Below are positions 52,028 through 57,823 of a stretch of DNA of 57,823 bases, one piece after another (position 1 is the first letter of the stretch; every line of letters begins with the position of its first letter). The DNA is from Desulfarculales bacterium UBA702 (lineage in GTDB: Bacteria; Desulfobacterota; Syntrophobacteria; Syntrophobacterales; Syntrophobacteraceae), in assembly GCA_002298165.1 (NCBI GenBank), contig DBMI01000101.1:39571-97393 (forward strand). Direction: 5' to 3'. Both the position numbers and the translations under genes were made by a program. The notes under the pieces were generated by a model. It searched no databases, had not been told where the DNA came from, and saw only the letters and a program-made list of their open reading frames with translations.

Positions 52028-52343
52028 GTGAGTTGTGCAAAATCCGCAGTTTTAAATCCCATGCGCCAAACCAGCCCAAACCAATGATGAAGTTGAATGC
52101 GTGCGGGATGAAGGATTTAGTTTGGTTCCCCTGCAAAATTTCGAAACTATTTTGTTGCCGCGGTGATTGATTTCGGGATACACCCCGGTGTAAGGCGATG
52201 CGCATTGCATCGGAATTCATTTACTCATCCAGATTTCCTCCACTGAGTCTTCCACCTCAATCGATAACTCCCAGCGCAAGCCTCTCCCGGTAGACTATTG
52301 GCAAAGTGCATACATAAAGGCGGTACTTGCGCAGGAGAACGGA
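52028..52343. other. Gap of 316 bases
   Basis: No gene or strong structure is seen between the MFS gene and the DUF2284 gene. Confidence 0.6.
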
Positions 52344-52991
52344 ATGGAAAACAAGGTCGAAAAGATTACCGCGGACATGAATGAAGGCAAGCTGGAGCAA
52401 CACCTCCAAGCCTACAGGGAGCAGGCCCTGGAAATGGGGGCATCGAGGGCGGCGGTTATTCGGGCGGAAGAGATACCGGTTGATGACCGAATACCCTTGA
52501 AATGCCAAATCCCCCGATGCTTTGGATATGGCGTTGGCGCCCAGTGTCCTCCAAACACCCTCAAACCGGCGGAGCTGCGTGAATACCTCAAACAGTACAA
52601 AAGGGCTGTTTTTTTCACGATCGACTTGCCTCCGGAAGTGATTGTCAGGAACAAAGCGACAATAAAAGAGCGCATTGATGCAACGCACAAACTGCTGAAC
52701 ATGGTTTCGCAAATTGAATCCATGGCATTCTATGACGGCCACTATCTGGCTTTTGGGTTGGGTGCCGGGTCGTGCAGACATGGTCTTTGCGCCCAGCATG
52801 ATGACTGCCAGGCAATGAAGGGCGAGAGGTGCCGCTTTTCTCTTCGTTCGAGGCCGGCCATGGAGGCGGTGGGAATAGATGTTTACAAGCTGGTGGCCGG
52901 TTTGGGCTGGGATATATACCCTATCGGCAGCGGAGCAAAGCCTGAAAGCATCCCGAATGGCATCCTGGCTGGAATCGTCATAGTGCAATAG
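52344..52991 (+). CDS. DUF2284 cysteine-rich metal-binding protein
   Basis: 215 residues. The family pattern is evident: CQIPRCFGYGVGAQCPPN (first cysteine group), SMAFYDGHYLAFGLGAGSCR followed by HGLCAQHDDCQAMKGERCRF, and SRPAMEAVGIDVYKLV. DUF2284 proteins are predicted to bind metal or an Fe-S cluster and are common in anaerobes and methanogens; no function is proven. AGGAG precedes the ATG by about 7 bases. Confidence 0.88.
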   Translation: MENKVEKITADMNEGKLEQHLQAYREQALEMGASRAAVIRAEEIPVDDRIPLKCQIPRCFGYGVGAQCPPNTLKPAELREYLKQYKRAVFFTIDLPPEVIVRNKATIKERIDATHKLLNMVSQIESMAFYDGHYLAFGLGAGSCRHGLCAQHDDCQAMKGERCRFSLRSRPAMEAVGIDVYKLVAGLGWDIYPIGSGAKPESIPNGILAGIVIVQ

Positions 52992-53010
52992 GAAATATTC
53001 AAAAATGGCC

Positions 53011-53039
53011 GGGAGGGGGGAATGCATTCCCCCGCTCCC
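53011..53039. terminator. Bidirectional terminator between convergent genes
   Basis: GGGAGGGGGGAATG pairs with CATTCCCCCGCTCCC with one bulge, then GTTTTGG. It lies between the DUF2284 stop (52991) and the dehydrogenase stop (53064). Confidence 0.7.
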
Positions 53040-53063
53040 TGTTTTGGTCGGAGTTGCTGGACC

Positions 53064-54254
53064 TTAGTGAATCGTTGCCTTGCCTTCGGGTTTCAAAACT
53101 ACCTTTATGCAATCATCTTCCTTATTCAGGAACATATCATAGCCCTTCGGCGCATCATCGAGCGGAAGTTCGTGAGTAATTACAAAGCTCGGGTCGATTT
53201 CGCCCTTCATTATGCGCTCCAGCAGTGGTTTCAGATACCGATGAACGTGACACTGCCCAGTCTTGATAGTCAACGAGCGATTCATAACAGAGCCCATCGG
53301 GAACTTATCGATGAACCCGGCATAGACACCTATCACCGAAACGGTACCGGCGTTGCGGCATGCCATTATGGCTTCGCGCAGTGCGATAGGCCTGTCGGTC
53401 TCGAGCATGGTCGCCTGCTTTACGCGGTCATAGGCATATTGCAAACCGGGTGCGTGCGCCTCCATGCCGACAGCGTCAATGCAGGCATCCGGGCCGCGCC
53501 CCCCAGTCATCTCGGTCAGGGCTTCCAGTACTTTTGTCTCCTCGTAATTGATAATTTCCGCACCGACCTTATCACGCGCCATCCGGAGCCGCTCTGGGAA
53601 CCTGTCAATTGCAATCACCCGTTCCGCACCCAGCAGGAACGCGCTTGCCATGGCAAACTGGCCGACCGGTCCGGCCCCCCACACCGCAACCGTATCGCCG
53701 GGTTGGATGTTGCAGTTCTCCGCGCCCATGTATCCGGTGGGGAAAATGTCTGAGAGAAAAAGTACCTGCTCATCCCTCAGCCCCGCGGGAATTTTGAGCG
53801 GGCCGATATCGGCGAAAGGCACGCGAGCATATTCAGCCTGCCCCCCCGCAAAGCCCCCCAGCATATGGGAGTATCCAAAAACACCGGCCGGCGAATGCCC
53901 CATCATCTTCTCGGCTATCCAGGCATTCGGGTTCGAGTTCTCGCAAAGCGAGTAGAAGCCCTTCTGGCACAGGAAACATCTGCCGCAAGCGATTGGAAAC
54001 GGGACAACAACCCTGTCGCCCACCCGAAGGTTTCTTACGGCCCTTCCCACCTCGACAACCTCGCCCATGAACTCGTGGCCGAGTATATCGCCTTTTTCCA
54101 TCGTGGGTACAAAGCCGTTGTAGAGGTGCAGATCAGAACCGCAGATCGCCGTGGAAGTGACCTTGATGATAGCGTCCCGCTGATCGAGAATCTTTGGGTC
54201 CGGGACATTCTCCACCCTGACATCCTTCTTGCCCATCCATAAATTAGCTTTCAT
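53064..54254 (-). CDS. Zinc-dependent alcohol dehydrogenase, formaldehyde-dehydrogenase-like
   Basis: 396 residues from the ATG at 54254 (AAGGA six bases upstream). Medium-chain dehydrogenase: catalytic zinc ligands in ICGSDLHLYNG and GHEFMGEV, structural zinc CGRCFLCQKGFYSLC, and Rossmann loop VWGAGPVGQFA followed by IDRFPERL. The DACIDAVGMEAH segment and insert resemble glutathione-independent formaldehyde dehydrogenases and other long-insert threonine/alcohol dehydrogenases. Its start lies 11 bases after the SRPBCC gene stop, so the two form an operon. Confidence 0.88.
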   Translation of the reverse strand: MKANLWMGKKDVRVENVPDPKILDQRDAIIKVTSTAICGSDLHLYNGFVPTMEKGDILGHEFMGEVVEVGRAVRNLRVGDRVVVPFPIACGRCFLCQKGFYSLCENSNPNAWIAEKMMGHSPAGVFGYSHMLGGFAGGQAEYARVPFADIGPLKIPAGLRDEQVLFLSDIFPTGYMGAENCNIQPGDTVAVWGAGPVGQFAMASAFLLGAERVIAIDRFPERLRMARDKVGAEIINYEETKVLEALTEMTGGRGPDACIDAVGMEAHAPGLQYAYDRVKQATMLETDRPIALREAIMACRNAGTVSVIGVYAGFIDKFPMGSVMNRSLTIKTGQCHVHRYLKPLLERIMKGEIDPSFVITHELPLDDAPKGYDMFLNKEDDCIKVVLKPEGKATIH

Positions 54255-54265
54255 CTGTTTTCCTT

Positions 54266-54820
54266 TCACTGTTCGGCGATAACCGGATAGAGTCTGTGAT
54301 ACTCACGTTGGACCAGCGGCAGTTCCGAATCGGAAGGTGGCTGAGCGGGGTGGCCGGGACTTATACTGGCTTCGGAAATAACGATGCCCCCGGTCTCCAG
54401 AATCTGCTTCGAAGCACGCAGTATCTTCTTGAAAGACTGCGCGGGATCTTCCCCGAAAATCTTGCCGATTTTGGCTTTAATGGCCTCGGTAGTCGGGAGG
54501 GTAAGGTCGCATTCCAGTCTTACAACCGTGCCGCGGCCTCCCGTTGCGGGTTCGAATCGCACGGACCCGGAATTCTCGACCTTGGCCCCTTTTATGGACC
54601 TCCAGGCAATCTCTGAGAAGGGGACTTCGATTATTATCTCGGCATCCCATTCATCGCTTTCTCCACCAAATGGTTTTGTCTTAAAGTGGAGAAGTTTGGG
54701 GCCGGATTGACTTACCGACTCCAGATCCAGCATGAAACTGGGGAAATCCTCATAGACATGCCAGAAGGCATACACCTCTTCAGGTGAACGATTTATGATT
54801 ATCGTCTCCTTGATATGCAT
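54266..54820 (-). CDS. SRPBCC (START-like) domain protein
   Basis: 184 residues from the ATG at 54820, with AGGAGG just upstream; a longer upstream reading is not supported. The start (IKETIIINRSPEEVYAFWHVYEDFPSFM) and WRSIKGAKVENSGSVRFEPATGGRGTVVRLE are typical of the CoxG/polyketide-cyclase-like group with a hydrophobic ligand cavity, often encoded beside alcohol dehydrogenases of this type. Its exact ligand is unknown. A 40-residue C-terminal extension is low-complexity. Confidence 0.83.
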   Translation of the reverse strand: MHIKETIIINRSPEEVYAFWHVYEDFPSFMLDLESVSQSGPKLLHFKTKPFGGESDEWDAEIIIEVPFSEIAWRSIKGAKVENSGSVRFEPATGGRGTVVRLECDLTLPTTEAIKAKIGKIFGEDPAQSFKKILRASKQILETGGIVISEASISPGHPAQPPSDSELPLVQREYHRLYPVIAEQ

Positions 54821-55090
54821 ATTTCCTCCTTTTTCAGCGCTGCAAATAATGATCGATGCAGCACTAGTTGAGTTGTTTAACGATAACAACAACCGCCCCG
54901 CGTGATTCGGGAGCAATCATGTGCAGAACGGCCCGGAATTCGATTCAAACCTGTTTTAGATAATGTAATCACTTGGTTAAGTGGTGTTGAATAGAGAGGG
55001 GTCCAGTGGGTCGCGCGATCCAAATAGAAAAATCCAGCTCGGATCCCGGCTTTTTGTGCTAGAGGACAAATATCAAAACAGGTTCGCCTC
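54821..55090. other. Intergenic region upstream of SRPBCC operon
   Basis: No gene is visible. The promoter of the leftward SRPBCC-dehydrogenase operon should lie here. With the MITE-like element and bases 55284-55435 it makes a 615-base gene-free stretch. Confidence 0.55.
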
Positions 55091-55283
55091 TAGCAGGGTG
55101 TTGAAAAAGTATTCCGTAGTGGGAATTGAGTGCCAAAATGAGGTAAAATTTCGTCATTCCCGCGAAGGCGGGAATCTATGCTCAACAATCCGTAAAGGCA
55201 CTGGATTACCGCCTTCGCGGGAATGACGCCCTATTGTTTGAACGCTGAAGTGGGAAACTCCATCCTTTTTCAACACCCTGTTA
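55091..55283. mobile_element. MITE-like element with terminal inverted repeats
   Basis: The ends TAGCAGGGTGTTGAAAAAG (55091-55109) and CTTTTTCAACACCCTGTTA (55265-55283) pair at 18 of 19 positions. Inside are two opposed copies of CGTCATTCCCGCGAAGGCGG (55152-55171 and 55209-55228), one forming its own ATTCCCGC/GCGGGAAT hairpin. There is no coding capacity, so it would need a transposase encoded elsewhere. Confidence 0.7.
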
Positions 55284-55435
55284 GGGGGCTGTTCCCGGAG
55301 CCGGCAGCAGGGTAAAATCTTTTCGTGGCTCAACGTGTATTTAACCTGATTGGTTGACTGATGCAGGTGAGAATCCCGGCCAATGAAAAGGTGGCTTTCT
55401 CAATGTTTACCCTTCAAACGTGAAACGAGGCCTCA

Positions 55436-55657
55436 GTGGTAATAAGATTTTCACTTGAAATGCTTGAAGCTGACTACATCGAACTCGGTAAGCTCCTAAA
55501 GGCAACTGGTGCATGTTCGAGTGGGGGCATGGCGAAGTTGGCAATCAGCGAAGGAAGGGTTAACGTGGATGGAGTCGTCGAGACTCGCAAGGGCCGCAAA
55601 ATCAGGCGAGGGCAAAAAGTGGAGTTCAAAGGGAGCACGATAATCGAGGTCGTGTAG
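55436..55657 (+). CDS. S4-type RNA-binding protein (YbcJ-like)
   Basis: 73 residues with a GTG start (GAGG five bases upstream). It is almost entirely one S4 domain: YIELGKLLKATGACSSGGMAKLAISEGRVNVDGVVETRKGRKIRRGQKVEF, close to E. coli YbcJ. S4 domains bind structured RNA, often rRNA, so a role near the ribosome is likely. The next gene, DarP, also acts on the ribosome and begins 81 bases later. Confidence 0.85.
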   Translation: MVIRFSLEMLEADYIELGKLLKATGACSSGGMAKLAISEGRVNVDGVVETRKGRKIRRGQKVEFKGSTIIEVV

Positions 55658-55725
55658 GCTGATTAAGGATTGTACTTGTCGGATTCCGGGCCTAAATCGG
55701 ATTGAAGTTTCGCCGCCCTGCGTAG

Positions 55726-55741
55726 AAGGAGACACAAAATC
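55726..55741 (+). promoter_or_regulatory. darP: Ribosome site AAGGAG placed before an ATC codon
   Basis: AAGGAG (55726-55731) is followed seven bases later by ATC (55739-55741), which opens the frame encoding the conserved DarP N-terminus. No ATG, GTG or TTG lies in that frame near this site, and the first ATG (55784) has no comparable ribosome site. Confidence 0.6.
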
Positions 55742-56227
55742 ACGGAGACTGAGCCAAAAAGCAAATCGCAGGTAAAACGAGAGATGCTCGCCTTGCAGGC
55801 TCTTGGCGAGAGGCTTGTGGGACTCGCCGCCGATCAGATAAGCAAGATCGAGATGCCGCCGGAGCTTCGGGAAGCTCTGCTCTTCATGGCGACAATCAAA
55901 AAGGGCGAGGCAAGGCGGAGGCAGCTTCAGTATATTGGCGCCCTCATGCGCGAGGTCGATCCGGAACCCATTGAGAAGGCCCTGGATACTATCGCAAGAG
56001 GAGAGCTTCAGGATGCGGAACAATTCAGGAAGCTTGAAAGATGGCGCGATGAACTTATAAAGGGAAACGACGCGCTCCAGGAGGAAATCCTCAACCTGTT
56101 CCCCGGCTGCGACCGCCAGGCACTGCGCCGGCAAGTGCTCAATGCGCGCAAAGAGCGGGAGCATGGAAAACCGCCAAAAGCATCACGAGCACTGTTCCGG
56201 TTTTTAAAAGAAATTTCTAATCGGTAG
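55739..56227 (+). CDS. darP: Ribosome biogenesis factor DarP/YjgA, probable ATC start
   Basis: About 162 residues if started at ATC 55739; 147 from the ATG at 55784. DUF615 features: ARRRQLQYIGALMRE, LERWRDELIKGNDALQEEILNLFPGCDRQALRRQVLNARKE, and GKPPKASRALFRFLKEI. Residues encoded before the first ATG (SKSQVKRE) match the conserved SKSEIKRD block of E. coli YjgA, so translation must begin upstream of that ATG. DarP promotes late 50S assembly. Like infC, a non-standard start could make translation depend on IF3 (inference). Confidence 0.85.
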   Translation: MTETEPKSKSQVKREMLALQALGERLVGLAADQISKIEMPPELREALLFMATIKKGEARRRQLQYIGALMREVDPEPIEKALDTIARGELQDAEQFRKLERWRDELIKGNDALQEEILNLFPGCDRQALRRQVLNARKEREHGKPPKASRALFRFLKEISNR

Positions 56228-56281
56228 TTGCCGGCTGGATTGCCAGGTCCTTAGGCCATGCTTTTATGCGGTCATCAAATA

Positions 56282-57475
56282 TTAAAATCCCTTCTTCACA
56301 CCTCGAATATATATTGAATGGACAGCGTTGAGGGAGTCCGGAAGCTGTGAGGGCGGACCTGGAACCACTATGAAAGTTGCGGGTGATCCGGCCTTTACAG
56401 GGCCAAGTTCGTCTTCGATGCCCAGAAGTACACAGGCTTCAACGGAGGCGCAGCGGATTGCCTGCTCTAGGTTGAATCCAGCCTCAATCAATATCTTTAA
56501 TTCCTGCCCGAAGGACTCCGCGTGGTGAAGTCCAAATCCTCCCGAATCGGTGCCCAAAATAACACGAACCCCAAGCTCCCGCGCTTTTCGGATTTGTTCG
56601 AGTTGATGATCGAAGTTTCTCGCGGCAATTTGTGCTTCGATCGAGTGAGCAGGCATATTGAGCGCTATGGATTTCATGCTGAATGCGGTAGGAACCCAGA
56701 AAATCCGCCGTTCAGCCATTTGCTCCATGTTTTCCGTTCCCATGAAGAACCCATGCTCGATTGAGGCGGGTCCAGCGTGTATGGACTCCTTCACCGGCAG
56801 AAGCCCGTTTGCATGGACCATTACTTTCCTGCCGCGATGTCCTGCCATACGAACCGCTTCGTCAAGTTCCCTGCCGGAAAACTGCGGCGCGGTCTGGCGG
56901 CCGTACTCGGTTAGACTGTTAAGCCCCGAATTCACGATTTTGATGTGATCGGCCATGGGATCGTGTCTTTGAATGCATTCGGCGAGAGAAGAGGACTGGT
57001 CTGGAGTGATTGCTATGAGCTTTCCGTAGCGGCCATTTGCCCGGAAACCGGCCCCCGCGGCTTTGAAGAAAACCGGAGGGCTTTCCGTCTGTTCTTTGCG
57101 GTACCTCAGACCGTGTCCGGCGCCGTCCCCTCCGTCCCTCAAGGCAAGTATGCCAAACCTCAGGTATTTATCGATTCGCAAATCCATCAGAGGGCTATTC
57201 TGCTCGAACGAGTAGCTTAGCTGTTGCTTTCGAATCTCCGGATCCGTGCTCCCCGACATGGTCAGATGCACATGGCTGTCAACCAGGGCGGGTATGATCG
57301 TGCTGGTCGAAAAATCGATTCCGGCCGGGCCGGTGGGAGCATTGCACCGTAACTGGCCGGCATCTTCGATAGAGGAAATCATCCCGTCAACAACCCGCAG
57401 CAGAATATTTCTCATTGCCGGTTCGCCTGTCCCGTCGATTAACCACCCGGCACAAAGATCGAAACTGTTCTCCAT
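56282..57475 (-). CDS. Amidohydrolase family protein (imidazolonepropionase/prolidase-like)
   Basis: 397 residues. Metal-dependent amidohydrolase: VDSHVHL (metal histidines), DHIKIVNSG with the likely bridging lysine, VHANGLLPV, SIEHG and the metal aspartate in LGTDSGGFGLHH. The N- and C-terminal strands form the usual composite beta domain (GWLIDGTGE, KAGSPATFIVV). It would hydrolyse a cyclic amide or dipeptide-like substrate in the cytoplasm; no neighbour narrows it. The start lacks an obvious ribosome site. Confidence 0.83.
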   Translation of the reverse strand: MENSFDLCAGWLIDGTGEPAMRNILLRVVDGMISSIEDAGQLRCNAPTGPAGIDFSTSTIIPALVDSHVHLTMSGSTDPEIRKQQLSYSFEQNSPLMDLRIDKYLRFGILALRDGGDGAGHGLRYRKEQTESPPVFFKAAGAGFRANGRYGKLIAITPDQSSSLAECIQRHDPMADHIKIVNSGLNSLTEYGRQTAPQFSGRELDEAVRMAGHRGRKVMVHANGLLPVKESIHAGPASIEHGFFMGTENMEQMAERRIFWVPTAFSMKSIALNMPAHSIEAQIAARNFDHQLEQIRKARELGVRVILGTDSGGFGLHHAESFGQELKILIEAGFNLEQAIRCASVEACVLLGIEDELGPVKAGSPATFIVVPGPPSQLPDSLNAVHSIYIRGVKKGF

Positions 57476-57791
57476 TCGATTCTATCCAATAATTTCTTTC
57501 ATATTCACCACTGGCAGCTTTAACTTCTCCTCACCTGGTCTGACTCTCCTGAGATGGCATTATGGCACCCGGGCACGAAAAGGGGAACAACCGAGGCGGC
57601 GTGATAACATAATGCCGGTAAACGTGGAGAGCGCGCTCCACACCCCTCGCCGCTGTGCGGCTCATGTGGCGCCGCGAGCGCCGATCCCGCTCTTGCGCAT
57701 TACCATCAAATTAAGAGATTTGATGTAGATCCAACTCTGGTTGTAGCACGGCCTCCTGGGGCTGTTGCCCAAACAAGTTGCGATACAAATT
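57476..57791. other. Gene-free right end
   Basis: No supported gene. GGGCTGTTGCCCAAAC (about 57759-57774) also occurs near 40919 and may be the edge of another dispersed repeat. Confidence 0.5.
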
Positions 57792-57823
57792 CCCCTCCCT
57801 TTGATGGGAGGGGCCAGGGGAGG
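57792..57823. repeat. Palindromic dispersed repeat at right window edge
   Basis: CCCCTCCC-TTTGAT-GGGAGGGG is a perfect 8-bp stem followed by CCAGGGGAGG, where the window ends. The window start carries a matching unit. Confidence 0.7.

Noticed and set aside
53022..53753. A 243-codon plus-strand frame
   Set aside because: It is antisense to the zinc alcohol dehydrogenase, whose zinc and cofactor motifs are unambiguous.
54540..54565. GGGTTCGAATCGCACGG resembles a tRNA T-arm
   Set aside because: It lies inside the conserved SRPBCC coding sequence and no cloverleaf can be completed around it.
57553..57570. TGGCACCCGGGCACG as a sigma-54 site
   Set aside because: The -12 element (TTGC) is missing.

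Overview
The window looks like a chromosomal stretch, probably one complete assembly contig, from a strictly anaerobic deltaproteobacterium (Desulfobacterota, of a Syntrophobacter or sulfate-reducer type). Supporting this are ahbC of the siroheme-dependent heme pathway, a hexaheme cytochrome c, a NapH/NapG-like ferredoxin fusion, CoA-thioester catabolism genes (PaaK-like ligase, acyl-CoA dehydrogenase, enoyl-CoA hydratase, HMG-CoA lyase), a tungstate-binding protein, and dispersed short palindromic repeats. The genus is inference. There are no rRNA, tRNA, CRISPR or phage genes, and no complete insertion sequence.

Layout. 241-5564 (minus): a tight four-gene operon encoding an anchored DUF6599-like protein, a Tat-exported DUF362 protein, a polytopic NapH/NapG-type iron-sulfur fusion and a Tat-exported aldo/keto reductase with a cysteine cluster. 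It reads as an uncharacterised envelope redox system and is the best candidate for something undescribed. 5791-8323 (plus): acyl-CoA ligase and ABC solute-binding protein. 8350-12022: heptosyltransferase, dTDP-rhamnose genes and a glycosyltransferase. 12207-13391: ahbC. 13836-17093: a large secreted repeat protein behind a textbook sigma-54 promoter, and a small secreted protein. 17654-21259: AddA-like helicase-nuclease with an in-frame palindromic repeat insertion. 21313-24293 (minus): HDOD protein with a receiver-like domain lacking its aspartate, small membrane protein, acyl-CoA dehydrogenase. 24825-30471: two converging glycan-modification operons. 31398-35645: multiheme cytochrome, PLP trans-sulfuration enzyme, and HMG-CoA lyase with a methylglutaconyl-CoA hydratase-like protein. 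35874-40831: hemerythrin, DUF2267, and a hybrid histidine kinase with a periplasmic binding domain. 41281-44868: FKBP isomerase and multicopper oxidase. 45235-48308: ModE-like regulator diverging from an orphan tupA with a palindromic operator between them, then an MFS carrier. 48542-52991: GH71/99-like glycosidase with W-rich repeats, second MFS carrier, DUF2284 protein. 53064-57475: SRPBCC protein with zinc alcohol dehydrogenase, S4 protein, DarP/YjgA whose start is probably ATC, and an amidohydrolase.

Many functions sit at the cell envelope: exported redox proteins, LPS and glycan synthesis, secreted repeat proteins, periplasmic sensing and metal uptake. Intergenic space is rich in small palindromic elements, including two MITE-like elements with terminal inverted repeats, a partial second copy of one, and related CCCCTCCC/GGGAGGGG hairpins at both window ends, which suggests the contig was cut at a repeat.
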